Assembly: GCA_022601195.1 (NCBI GenBank)
Contig: JAHZIX010000017.1
Coordinates: 310,001-374,000, forward strand
Length of the DNA stretch: 64,000 bases
Direction: 5' to 3'
DNA from: Deltaproteobacteria bacterium
GTDB taxonomy: Bacteria > Acidobacteriota > Thermoanaerobaculia > Multivoradales > JAHZIX01
Shown piece by piece: positions 8,366 to 16,767 of the stretch (within the stretch, counting starts at the first letter, position 1; every line of letters starts with the position of its first letter). Position numbers and translations under genes: made by a program. Under the pieces are notes generated by a model, which was not told the DNA's origin, made no database searches, and saw only the letters and a program-made list of their open reading frames with translations.

Positions 8366-9778
8366 CTAGCCTCGAAGAACTGGCAGTACGGAAGGTCGCT
8401 CGAGAAGGGAGGGGTTGGCCGACGTCTGTCCTCTTCGAATTCCGAGAAGACTGTGTGGCTTTGCGTCGGTGATCTCGACTTGCTGAAGGCTCCCTAACTT
8501 TGAGGGTTCCCCAAAGGTGTCGAAATGAACGATTCGGTGGCAAGGCGTTCTGCCCATCTGAGTCCCAGGTTGCTTGCTATCGCCCGTCACCAGCACCTCG
8601 ATCTCTTGGCCAAGCAACTCAGAATTGAGCTCCAGTTGGATCTTTTTCTGAGCCTGAAATAGGATCTGCAGTCTTTCGCTAGCAAGATCATCGTCGATTT
8701 GGTTCTTGAGCCGCGGCGCTGCCGTACCTGGTCGAGGGGAATACTTGAAGGCAAAAATCGAGGCGTATCGGATCTGCTCCACCAAATCCAAGGTCGCCTG
8801 GAATTCCTCATCAGTCTCCCCTGGAAATCCTACGATGAGGTCTGTCGAGAGGGCTATTCCTGGCCGCGCCTTCCTGAGAGCGTCTACAAGGGGTAAATAC
8901 TCCCCTACCGTGTATCCCCTACCCATTCTCTTCAACAGGCTGTCAGAGCCAGCCTGGACAGGAAGGTGAAGGTAGGGAGAGAGGTTCTCATGGCGAGCGA
9001 ATTGCTCGACCATTGCAAGAGTGAAGTCTCGAGGATAGGAAGTCACGAATCGAAGACGCTTGAGGCCTTCTAGACGAGCTACCGCATCGAGCAGGTCGGC
9101 AAAGTCGAGATCCTGATGTGGATCTTTCCAATGGTTCACGGTCTGCCCCAGGAGCTCAATCTCGACGAAGCCAAAATCCAAGAGATGTTGGACTTCCTCG
9201 AGAATGTCTTCAAACGAGCGGCAGCGCTCAGGGCCACGGGTGCTAGGTACGATGCAAAAAGTACAGCGCTTATTGCAGCCCTCGATGATCGTCACCATTC
9301 CCTTGAAAAGACCGTCTCGGGAGATGGTGTCGAAGTCGTAACTTCTCTCAGCCGGGAATCCCGTCGCAACGACTCGCTCTCCGGCACGACGACGATTCAA
9401 GACCTCACTCAACTCACCAACTCGGGCTGGTCCTAGAACGAAGTCTAGGTCGGGAACTCGTTTGAGAGCTCGCTCCCCCACTTGCTGCGCCACACATCCG
9501 CACAGTCCAATGAGGAGATGCTCTCGATCCTCTTTGAATCGGCGGTACTCCCCTAACCTCGAGTAGACCTTGTTCTCCGCCTTCTCTCGAATGCTGCACG
9601 AGTTGAGAAGGATCACGTCCGCCTCTCGCGGATCTCGGGTCGGGAGCAAGCCCTGAACCATGAGCTGCCCAGCCATGCGCTGGGTGTCCAGTTCGTTCAT
9701 CTGGCATCCCCAGGTTTCGATGTAGTAGCGCCGGGCAACCGGGGCGGCAGGCTGAACGACGGATAGAATCGAGGTCAT
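8366..9778 (-). CDS. miaB: tRNA-2-methylthio-N6-dimethylallyladenosine synthase MiaB
   Basis: The 470-aa protein has the methylthiotransferase order: N-terminal UPF0004 domain with cysteines at WGCQMN (Cys25), NSCSIREKA and LCGCVAQ for the auxiliary [4Fe-4S] cluster, a radical SAM domain with CNKRCTFC and STRGPERCRS, and a C-terminal TRAM domain. MiaB adds the 2-methylthio group to A37 of tRNAs reading UNN codons. The start codon overlaps the upstream lipoprotein stop (ATGA). The last 25 residues are a poorly conserved tail. Confidence 0.95.
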   Translation of the reverse strand: MTSILSVVQPAAPVARRYYIETWGCQMNELDTQRMAGQLMVQGLLPTRDPREADVILLNSCSIREKAENKVYSRLGEYRRFKEDREHLLIGLCGCVAQQVGERALKRVPDLDFVLGPARVGELSEVLNRRRAGERVVATGFPAERSYDFDTISRDGLFKGMVTIIEGCNKRCTFCIVPSTRGPERCRSFEDILEEVQHLLDFGFVEIELLGQTVNHWKDPHQDLDFADLLDAVARLEGLKRLRFVTSYPRDFTLAMVEQFARHENLSPYLHLPVQAGSDSLLKRMGRGYTVGEYLPLVDALRKARPGIALSTDLIVGFPGETDEEFQATLDLVEQIRYASIFAFKYSPRPGTAAPRLKNQIDDDLASERLQILFQAQKKIQLELNSELLGQEIEVLVTGDSKQPGTQMGRTPCHRIVHFDTFGEPSKLGSLQQVEITDAKPHSLLGIRRGQTSANPSLLERPSVLPVLRG

Positions 9779-10743
9779 TGAGGGTCTCCACCATCGACGG
9801 ACGGAGGATCTAAGACCTCATGGGAGCGAATTTCTCCCGGAGTGCCCTCCTCGTAGTCCTTGTCGGTCACAGGTTCGAATTCGATTCCTTCATCGATCCA
9901 AGATGGATCTGCTCCGGCTTCTTGAGCCTCTTCGTAAAGCTCCTGAAGCTCTCTCTGGAAATTGACTTCCTGGGTACGGGTTTCTGCTAGTTGCTCGAGA
10001 ACTCGATCCCATTCCGGCTTGATCTGACCATCCCGGACGAATGGGTCGTCTTCTGAATAGAAGTGCCTTCTCAATTCGGCGGCACGATCTTCCAGGCGTT
10101 GGCGCTCCTCGACGGACTGCTTCCATGCCAGCCGGGTCTCCAGAGCTTGGTCTCTCCAGTACTCCTCTTGACCTGTCGTTTCGGGAGAGGTTTCTCCGCT
10201 TGGAAGTGCTTCCGGAACCTCTTCTTCATCAACATAGGTCAACTCACCGCTGGTGGCGTATTCCTCGAGATTTTCATTATTGATGACCGCAATGGGCATG
10301 GAAGAAGTACCAGACTGCCTCTTGGCCCTTTCTCGTTGGGCGACCGCCACGAGGTCTTGAATATTCTTTTCCTTGGGTCTCTCGGATTCGATCTCGACCA
10401 CGGAAACGGACTCTGATTTCACGGGCTCTTTAGAAGCTTTTGGCTTCTGAGGAGGAGCTGGAAGACGGGGCGCTGGCGGCGCTGGACTATTCAACTCCGC
10501 CGAGGTGTCGACTGGAGGAGGGGTTGTCGGTCTCTTTGCTGCCGAACCAGATGAGCAGCCTGCCGTACCGAATAGGAGCAGGCCAGAGATCACCAGTCCT
10601 GAGCTCAGTAGGCCAGAGGAAAGTAAGCCGGAGGAAAGTAGATTGGAGACTGGAAGGATTCTCCGGTTCCGAGTCCTCGCGAGCCACGACCTCGACCGCC
10701 CGAGGGCATTCCCAGGAGCCAGGGGAGCCCTAGGCTCGGCCAT
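9775..10743 (-). CDS. Putative lipoprotein with Pro-rich and coiled-coil regions
   Basis: No family was recognised. From MAEPRAPLAPGN the protein is 322 aa with a basic N-terminus, a hydrophobic segment and a lipobox-like LFGTAGC, so an exported lipoprotein is likely. A Pro-rich stretch follows, then a charged C-terminal half with Glu/Arg-rich predicted coiled coil (ETRLAWKQSVEERQRLEDR). The signal region contains a short tandem repeat encoding SSGLLSSGLLSSG. The start overlaps the cupin stop by 14 bp and the stop overlaps miaB. Confidence 0.6.
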   Translation of the reverse strand: MAEPRAPLAPGNALGRSRSWLARTRNRRILPVSNLLSSGLLSSGLLSSGLVISGLLLFGTAGCSSGSAAKRPTTPPPVDTSAELNSPAPPAPRLPAPPQKPKASKEPVKSESVSVVEIESERPKEKNIQDLVAVAQRERAKRQSGTSSMPIAVINNENLEEYATSGELTYVDEEEVPEALPSGETSPETTGQEEYWRDQALETRLAWKQSVEERQRLEDRAAELRRHFYSEDDPFVRDGQIKPEWDRVLEQLAETRTQEVNFQRELQELYEEAQEAGADPSWIDEGIEFEPVTDKDYEEGTPGEIRSHEVLDPPSVDGGDPQ

Positions 10744-11083
10744 AGCGATCCTCGATACGGACGACATCATCCAACTCCGGAGTGGAGACTTCGATGATGT
10801 CGCATCCATCTTCTCCAGCGACCATGCGATGCCGAGTAAAGGGACGAATCCGATAGGACTCTCCCGCCTTCAGAGTACGCTCGATGATCTCGTTTCCCTC
10901 TTCGACAAAGAGGGCTACGCTACCCTCTCGCATGTAGAGAGTCTCATCCTTTTTTTCGTGATATTGCAATGAAAGAGCCTGTCCGGCATCTACATGGAGA
11001 ATTTTCCCCACATAGCGATCGGTGTGAGCGAAGATCAGCTCATATCCCCAAGGCTTGTCGACTCTTTGAATGGGTACATTCAT
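10730..11083 (-). CDS. Cupin protein, mannose-6-phosphate isomerase type II-like
   Basis: The 117-aa single-domain cupin begins with PWGYELIFAHTDRYVGKIL, followed by the first cupin motif (LQYHEKKDETLYMREG) and the second (FTRHRMVAGEDGCDIIEVS), ending DDVVRIEDRYGR. This is the C-terminal domain pattern of bifunctional GMP/PMI enzymes such as ManC, without the guanylyltransferase half. Metal-binding His and Glu are visible. It could be a stand-alone sugar-phosphate isomerase. It lies 22 bp after ptsI. Confidence 0.75.
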   Translation of the reverse strand: MNVPIQRVDKPWGYELIFAHTDRYVGKILHVDAGQALSLQYHEKKDETLYMREGSVALFVEEGNEIIERTLKAGESYRIRPFTRHRMVAGEDGCDIIEVSTPELDDVVRIEDRYGRA

Positions 11084-11105
11084 TTCTCTTACCTTTAGTC
11101 TGATA

Positions 11106-12902
11106 TCAGGAGAGAACCTCCAGGGGACTCTCCTCTGTCATTGATGCAGTTTGCTTTAGGAACCGATCGAGATAGCCATCAACTTCCTCAGCCGTAGCCA
11201 AAGAGCCGCAGGTCACTGCCAGCTGTTCAAGCTCCGGTAGCGACAACGATCGAACGCAGGCCTTGACTTCCGGTACCAGACGAGGACTCATTGAAAGCCT
11301 TCTCAAACCCAGCCCCAACAGGAGCGGAACCAGGCGAGGATCTCCCGCCATTTCACCGCACATGCCGACTTCGATACCCGCTTGTCGCGCACTCTCGAGG
11401 ATGAAGCGTAGCATGCGGAGGATGGCCGGATGAAGCGGCTGATAGAGGTGAGCCACATGCTCGTTGTTTCGGTCCACCGCTAGGGAATATTGCAGCAGGT
11501 CGTTGGTTCCAACGGAAAAGAAATCGACCTCCCGGGCCAGTAGATCTGCGATGATCGCTGCGCAGGGTACCTCGATCATGATCCCGATCTTTAGGCTCGG
11601 ATTGTGGGCGATTCCTTCCTGGGAAAGTTCTGCCGCAATTTCCTGTGCAAAGACTCGGAATTCTCGAACTTCGTCCACCGAAGTCACTAGCGGTAGCATG
11701 ACTCTCACGTCATGGTGGTAGGCGGCCCGAAAGAGAGCCCGAATTTGAGTCCGGAACATCTCGCGACGAGCCATGGTGAGGCGAATGCCCCTCAAGCCCA
11801 AGACGGGATTCTCTTCCCGAGTATTCATTAGCTCTCGAGCTAACTTACGCCCACCCAGGTCGTAAGTTCGAATAATTACCGGATTGGGTGCAATCTCCCT
11901 GGCTAAAAGCGTGTAAGTACGTAAGTGCTGCTCTTCTGTTGGTAATTTAGGGCTTTGCTCAATGTATAGGAATTCACTGCGGTAGAGCCCTACCCCCTGG
12001 GCTCCATAGTTCGCCGCGTCATGGATCTCTTCCGGTAGATCGATATTCGCCATCAGGGAAATCTGAGTACCATCGAGAGTCACCGACGGAAGATGCCGGG
12101 TCTCCTGTTGTTCTAGGTCATGGGCGTCCTGTGCTTGCCGGAGCCGTGCATACTTTTCCAGAGTCTCCGCCGTTGGATGGAGAATGACAGTCCCCGCTCC
12201 CCCATCGACGATGACGGGGTCTTCGTCGGTGACCAGTTGAGTGACTGAGGCCAGGCCACCCACTGCGGGCACTTTCAAAGACCTTGCGATGATGGTGGTG
12301 TGAGAGGTACGACCGCCAGAGCCGATGGCGAACCCGACCACCCGGTGGCGGCCTAGTCGAACAGCTTCACCCGGGGGGAGATCATCGGCTACCAGAATGA
12401 TGTCCCCTTCTACCTCCGAAAGCTCATGGTGGGAGATTCCCTGTAGGGCTCGGAGGAGGTAAGTGCCTACGTCATGGAGATCCTGCCCCCTTCCCCTGAG
12501 GTAGTCGTCTTCAATGGCTTCGAATTGCTCCGCCAGCTCAGCAGTGGTTCGATGCACCGCCCACTCGGCATTGACGTGCTCGCCGCGAATCCGAGCGGTG
12601 ACTCGGCCAACCAAAGAGGGATCCTTGAGGAGAAGGATGTGAGCTTCTAGGATGCCACCGATCTCCTCTTGCAGCCCATCCTCCATGTCCCCTGGCAACT
12701 CTCCCATCTTGACCTGAGTGAGCTCCCGGATGGTCAACTCACTCGCCTCGTGGTACCGAGCTACTTCCGCATCGATGCTGTGGGCGGGCAGGGGTAGGCG
12801 AAACACCTCTTCCAGGTGATTCTCGACACAGACGGCTCTTCCAATAGAGATTCCATAGGAGACGCCTAGGCCCGTAAGAACCTGTTCCCGTTGCCCGGAC
12901 AT
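11106..12902 (-). CDS. ptsI: PTS Enzyme I (phosphoenolpyruvate-protein phosphotransferase)
   Basis: The 598-aa protein has the full EI layout: N-terminal HPr-binding/phosphohistidine domain with GGRTSHTTIIARSLKVP, linker, and the C-terminal PEP-binding TIM barrel with GVGLYRSEFLY, GLRGIRLTM, and FFSVGTNDLLQYSLAVDR. It transfers phosphate from PEP to HPr. It overlaps ptsH by a base. No PTS permease is encoded in the window, so the phosphate most likely flows to the two EIIA proteins for regulation. Confidence 0.96.
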   Translation of the reverse strand: MSGQREQVLTGLGVSYGISIGRAVCVENHLEEVFRLPLPAHSIDAEVARYHEASELTIRELTQVKMGELPGDMEDGLQEEIGGILEAHILLLKDPSLVGRVTARIRGEHVNAEWAVHRTTAELAEQFEAIEDDYLRGRGQDLHDVGTYLLRALQGISHHELSEVEGDIILVADDLPPGEAVRLGRHRVVGFAIGSGGRTSHTTIIARSLKVPAVGGLASVTQLVTDEDPVIVDGGAGTVILHPTAETLEKYARLRQAQDAHDLEQQETRHLPSVTLDGTQISLMANIDLPEEIHDAANYGAQGVGLYRSEFLYIEQSPKLPTEEQHLRTYTLLAREIAPNPVIIRTYDLGGRKLARELMNTREENPVLGLRGIRLTMARREMFRTQIRALFRAAYHHDVRVMLPLVTSVDEVREFRVFAQEIAAELSQEGIAHNPSLKIGIMIEVPCAAIIADLLAREVDFFSVGTNDLLQYSLAVDRNNEHVAHLYQPLHPAILRMLRFILESARQAGIEVGMCGEMAGDPRLVPLLLGLGLRRLSMSPRLVPEVKACVRSLSLPELEQLAVTCGSLATAEEVDGYLDRFLKQTASMTEESPLEVLS

Positions 12903-13171
12903 CAGGAGGATTCCTCGAATCGGCAGGCAAAAAGCTCTTCGATGGCTACCAGAGCTTCTCCTTCGTCTTCCCCTTCGCAGCGAATGGAGACTGTCATTCC
13001 CTGAGCGGCCCCTAACATGAGGATGCCCAGAATACTTTTTGCATCAACCGACTGCCCCTCTAAGCTGAGCCGAATTTGGCTTCGAAAGCCGCCAGCCAGA
13101 TGCACCAGCTTGGCAGCAGCTCGGGCATGTAGCCCCAGGCGATTTACGATCGCTACGTCCTTTTCAATCAT
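12902..13171 (-). CDS. ptsH: PTS phosphocarrier protein HPr
   Basis: The 89-aa protein has the EI-phosphorylated His15 in NRLGLHARAA and the regulatory Ser46 in DAKSILGIL. Both sites are in the canonical positions, which agrees with the presence of HPr kinase (hprK) in the same cluster. The gene overlaps both manX-type EIIA and ptsI, so the three are translationally coupled. Confidence 0.95.
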   Translation of the reverse strand: MIEKDVAIVNRLGLHARAAAKLVHLAGGFRSQIRLSLEGQSVDAKSILGILMLGAAQGMTVSIRCEGEDEGEALVAIEELFACRFEESS

Positions 13172-13605
13172 CGCTTCTCTCGGTCATTGGGATCGTAGGC
13201 ACAGGTATTCGCACAGGCTTGGTCCCGCCCAAGGCAGATACTTCCCTGTCCTTTGGCAACCAGCCAACGAGCTGTTTCCTCGAGATCGAGATCCGTAGCC
13301 CGATTGCACCCTAGCCGGACTACCATCGGAAGATTGACTCCAGTCAATACTTCCAGGCGACCGGGGTCTTGAAAACTAAGCGCAGCTCGGCATGGAGTAC
13401 TGCCGAACATATCCGTGAGGATCAGTGTCCCCGCCCCTCGGTCGAGCCCTCCGAGAACTATGGAAATCTTCTCCTGAGCTTCGGGCAGACCGTCAGCCCA
13501 GTCGAGACAGAGAGCCTGAATCCCTTCGAGCTCACCGGCAATCACTTTTGCGGAACTCAATAAGGAAGCCGCTAGATTACCGTGAGTTAGTACGACTACA
13601 TTCAT
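13168..13605 (-). CDS. PTS EIIA, mannose (Man) family, stand-alone
   Basis: The 145-aa protein has the EIIA-Man fold signature: phosphorylatable His8 (VVVLTHGNLAASLL) and LILTDMFGSTPCRAAL. It lacks the fused EIIB domain of ManX, and no EIIC/EIID genes are present, so it probably works as a signal transducer rather than in sugar uptake. The C-terminal extension (CLGRDQACANTCAYDPND) contains three cysteines and is unusual for the family. Confidence 0.88.
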   Translation of the reverse strand: MNVVVLTHGNLAASLLSSAKVIAGELEGIQALCLDWADGLPEAQEKISIVLGGLDRGAGTLILTDMFGSTPCRAALSFQDPGRLEVLTGVNLPMVVRLGCNRATDLDLEETARWLVAKGQGSICLGRDQACANTCAYDPNDREKR

Positions 13606-13868
13606 CTATATAATGTCTTTTCGAATTTTCCGAGTCGAGAGATTCGATCCCGAAAACCACCGCAGCCGGCGAACTCGGCCGCGCCTGCCCTTAAGGGGAT
13701 CTCATTTTGTCAGATGTCTCTGGCTTGTCTGCAGATTCTGCGCTACACGGCCCATTCAGATCTTGGGCGTGGGCGGCCATATTCTCCGCCGGTCCTCGGC
13801 CGACCTCAGCTCGTTTGCCATCACCATGGGGCCGGAGCAGGCCAATCCCTTGGATGATACCAGTGAAT
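13606..13868. other. Gap inside the PTS cluster
   Basis: A 263-bp break between rapZ and the EIIA gene in an otherwise overlapping cluster. No gene was found on either strand; it probably carries the promoter for EIIA-ptsH-ptsI. Confidence 0.35.
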
Positions 13869-14753
13869 TCAGTTGGTGATGTCGCGGTGCAATACCCGCA
13901 CAGCCCAACCTTGATCATCGAGAAGAGCCGCCAGTCGCTCGATGGAGGCAACCGATCGATGGCGACCTCCGGTGCACCCGATACCGACCGTCAGGTAACT
14001 TCGATTCTCCCTCCGATACCGAGGCAGGAGGAAGAGAAGGAAATCGGTCAAGCGCTGAACCAACTCGCCAAACTCCTCTTCCCCTTCGAGGTACTCCTGA
14101 ACCGGAACGTCGAGGCCAGTGGCCTTTTTGAGCTCGGGAATGAAATAGGGGTTGGGTAGAAACCGGACATCGAAAAGCAAGTCCGTGCCGTGGGGAATGC
14201 CGTATTTGAAGCCAAAACTCACCAGAGAGACGACCAATTCCGGCTCTTCCCCAGGATGGTCAGTAAACTCCCGGTAGATGTGCCGACGCACCTGATGTAT
14301 CGACCAATCACTGGTATCGATCACCATGTCAGCGCTGCCCCGAACCTCCGCGAGCTCTTCTCGTTCGCGACGGATACCCTCGATGACCGAGCCTTCCCTA
14401 GCTAAAGGATGAGGGCGGCGAGTCTCCGAGAACCGGCGTACCAACGCTTCGTCGGAAGCCTCGAGGAAAAGGAGAGTCGGTGCGATATCTGTGCGATCGA
14501 TCCCCTGCATGAGGAGGGGAAACGCTTTAGAGAAGCCCGGCGCTCTGGCGTCTGTCACCACCGCAATGCGGTCCTTCCCTTCTGCCAGAGTGAGGATGTC
14601 GTCCAGAAAAAGCCGCAGGAGAGGAACCGGCAGGTTGTCAACAGTGTAGTAGCCGAGGTCTTCAAAGCACTTGGCTACGCTACTTTTGCCCGATCCGGAG
14701 AGTCCTGTCACCAGAGCCAGCCGGACTCTAGGTCTTTGTTCGTTTTCGCTCAA
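13869..14753 (-). CDS. rapZ: RapZ/YvcJ family nucleotide-binding protein
   Basis: The 294-aa protein has an N-terminal P-loop (VTGLSGSGKSSVAKCFEDLGYYTVDNLP) and the conserved C-terminal domain with LVSFGFKYGIPHGTDLLFDVRFLPNPY and GCTGGRHRSVA. In E. coli RapZ is an RNase adaptor for amino-sugar regulation; in Gram-positives YvcJ binds nucleotides. Placement after ptsN and hprK follows the conserved rpoN-hpf-ptsN-rapZ neighbourhood. It overlaps hprK by 26 bp. Confidence 0.94.
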   Translation of the reverse strand: MSENEQRPRVRLALVTGLSGSGKSSVAKCFEDLGYYTVDNLPVPLLRLFLDDILTLAEGKDRIAVVTDARAPGFSKAFPLLMQGIDRTDIAPTLLFLEASDEALVRRFSETRRPHPLAREGSVIEGIRREREELAEVRGSADMVIDTSDWSIHQVRRHIYREFTDHPGEEPELVVSLVSFGFKYGIPHGTDLLFDVRFLPNPYFIPELKKATGLDVPVQEYLEGEEEFGELVQRLTDFLLFLLPRYRRENRSYLTVGIGCTGGRHRSVASIERLAALLDDQGWAVRVLHRDITN

Positions 14754-15690
14754 GCTCTACCTCTAACTTCCGAGCAAATTCTCTGGCGGAATGATGCCCC
14801 TGCATCTTGAGGACATGATTCCGAGCGGCGATCTCAATGAGGATGGACACGTTTCGTCCCGAAGCCACTGGCATACGAATGTAGGGGCAGGGGGTATCGA
14901 GAATCGAATAGATGGTTTCATCCAGGCCCAGTCGATCGTAGACGCGGCCTTCCTGCCAAGGCTCCAATTCCACCACCAGGTGCACCGTCTTGCGATCCCG
15001 CACGGCAGCGAGGCCAAAGAGATCCTGAACATTGATGATACCCAGGCCGCGCAATTCCATGTGGTGTCTCAGGGGGCCTTCTGAGAATCCCACCAAATCA
15101 CCACTGTGGTAACAGCGAATGGTCACGAGATCGTCCGCAACCAGACTGTGACCACGGGTGATCAAATCCAAGGCGATTTCACTCTTTCCTACCCCGCTAG
15201 CGCCGATCAAGAGTACGCCGATACCGTAGATGTCCACCATGACTCCATGGACGCGAGTCGCCGGAGTTAGATTGTCCTCCAAGAAGAAGCTAATATTCTT
15301 GATGACGGACGAAGACAGAGCTGTCGAGGACAGCACGGGCACCTTGCGCCGTCGACACAGGTCAAGAAAGTTCTCGAAAGGGGTCAATCCTTTGGTCACC
15401 ACGAAGACCGGTATGGGCAAAGTGGTGATGTGGTCGAAGCGCTCGGCCCGCTGCTCCGCGGTCAGGGTATCGAGATAGGCCAACTCACTCTCGCCGATAA
15501 TCTGGACCCGGCCGCCGCGGATATAGGGATAGTAGCCAGCGAAGGCCAAACCGGGTTTCTGCACTCGAGGATGAGTGATCCGATTGTCCAGATGGTGCTC
15601 CCCACTGAGAACCTCGAGTTTGAGCTCAGAGAGCTCTTCTCCCAACAATTCTCCGACGGAGACAAAAGTAGCGTTGCTGTCTAAGGACAT
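14728..15690 (-). CDS. hprK: HPr kinase/phosphorylase
   Basis: The 320-aa protein has an N-terminal HprK domain and the catalytic domain with the P-loop LLIGASGVGKSEIALDLI, the DDLV segment and the signature LRGLGIINVQDLFG. It phosphorylates Ser46 of HPr, which is present here. The gene overlaps ptsN (10 bp) and rapZ (26 bp). Its occurrence in a rpoN cluster is typical for several diderm phyla. Confidence 0.95.
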   Translation of the reverse strand: MSLDSNATFVSVGELLGEELSELKLEVLSGEHHLDNRITHPRVQKPGLAFAGYYPYIRGGRVQIIGESELAYLDTLTAEQRAERFDHITTLPIPVFVVTKGLTPFENFLDLCRRRKVPVLSSTALSSSVIKNISFFLEDNLTPATRVHGVMVDIYGIGVLLIGASGVGKSEIALDLITRGHSLVADDLVTIRCYHSGDLVGFSEGPLRHHMELRGLGIINVQDLFGLAAVRDRKTVHLVVELEPWQEGRVYDRLGLDETIYSILDTPCPYIRMPVASGRNVSILIEIAARNHVLKMQGHHSAREFARKLEVELERKRTKT

Positions 15691-16148
15691 TCATCCCCAT
15701 TCGACGCTCCAAGCAATTGGAAAACGGCTTGGCGATCTTTGGCATCCAGAATAGCGTCTACACAGCGGCCCTTTTGAAGCCACCGAGATACCGAGGAGAG
15801 AACCTGAAGATGAGAGGCCGGGGAGGCTTCTGGAGACAGTAGGACGAAGAAGACCTGGACCGGCTGTCCATCCAGAGCCGCAAACTCTACCTTCTCGCGA
15901 GCCACCGCGATGGTGAGGATCGGTGAGGTCAAATCCTTCAGCTTGCAATGGGGAATTGCCACACCACCGCCGATGCCGGTCGACCCCAACTCCTCTCTCT
16001 CCTGAAGTTTCAAGTAGAGCCCTTCAGCATCCCCGATCACCCCCGCCTGATGGATCAAGCTGGAGACAGCTTTCAAAAGCTGAGGACCCTGTGCGCCTTC
16101 CACGTTCTGGAAGATAAGCTCCGGTCGGGTCAACTCGTCGAGACGCAT
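15681..16148 (-). CDS. ptsN: PTS EIIA-Ntr family nitrogen-regulatory protein
   Basis: The 155-aa protein has the EIIA-fructose/Ntr pattern with the phosphorylatable His67 in GGVAIPHCKL, preceded by LQEREELGSTGIG. PtsN proteins are regulatory phosphate acceptors (potassium transport, sigma-54 functions, stress). The location between hpf and hprK matches the Ntr branch rather than a sugar transporter. Confidence 0.93.
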   Translation of the reverse strand: MRLDELTRPELIFQNVEGAQGPQLLKAVSSLIHQAGVIGDAEGLYLKLQEREELGSTGIGGGVAIPHCKLKDLTSPILTIAVAREKVEFAALDGQPVQVFFVLLSPEASPASHLQVLSSVSRWLQKGRCVDAILDAKDRQAVFQLLGASNGDECP

Positions 16149-16154
16149 GAGGGA

Positions 16155-16706
16155 CTAGGACTCCGGGACGATGAGGCCATAGTTGTCGTCTTTGCGCTTG
16201 TACAAGACGCTGACTTCGGAGCTCGTCGAGTCTCGAAACACCACGAAGTCATTCTTCGACCCCTCCAGAACCAGTGCTGCTTCGTCAATGGTCATGGGTT
16301 TGATCGGCAGATGGGTCGACTTGATGACTGCTGGCTTGGTGCCCGAGCTCAGACTCTCCCGCTCCAGGACCTCCATGGGCCAGCGAATTTCCTCATGGAC
16401 CGATCGGTCGGCCCTACGTCTCTTGTCGATAAATTTCTTGCGGGATCGCCGAGCTTGTTTGGTGAGCTTCTCTACTGCACCGTTGACGCTATCGAGAAAG
16501 TTCTCTGTCTCCTCGCGAGCCTGGAGGGCGCCAAAGCGGTGGGTCAGATGAACGTCAGCTATCTGACGGTTCTTTTCGGTCTCGAGGATCACCCTCACTT
16601 CGACCGGTTCCTGGACGAAAGGAACCAGCTTATTGAGTTTTTCTTCCGTGTGGTTCTTGAGGCGATCACCGAGGTGAACGTGCTTGCCGACGTATTCAAT
16701 ATTCAT
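16155..16706 (-). CDS. hpf: Long-form ribosome hibernation promoting factor
   Basis: From MNIEYVGKHVHLGDRLKNH the protein is 183 aa. It contains an N-terminal S30AE/YfiA domain and the C-terminal dimerisation domain (PMTIDEAALVLEGSKNDFVVFRD, NYGLIVP), so it is the long form that makes 100S ribosome dimers on its own. The ORF track start (16829) overlaps rpoN and lacks support. It lies directly after rpoN. Confidence 0.93.
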   Translation of the reverse strand: MNIEYVGKHVHLGDRLKNHTEEKLNKLVPFVQEPVEVRVILETEKNRQIADVHLTHRFGALQAREETENFLDSVNGAVEKLTKQARRSRKKFIDKRRRADRSVHEEIRWPMEVLERESLSSGTKPAVIKSTHLPIKPMTIDEAALVLEGSKNDFVVFRDSTSSEVSVLYKRKDDNYGLIVPES

Positions 16707-16767
16707 GCTGTGTCTTGCTCCGTGGCAGGTCTGAGTTACCGCGACAGGAGTTCCTTCTCGAGCACGA

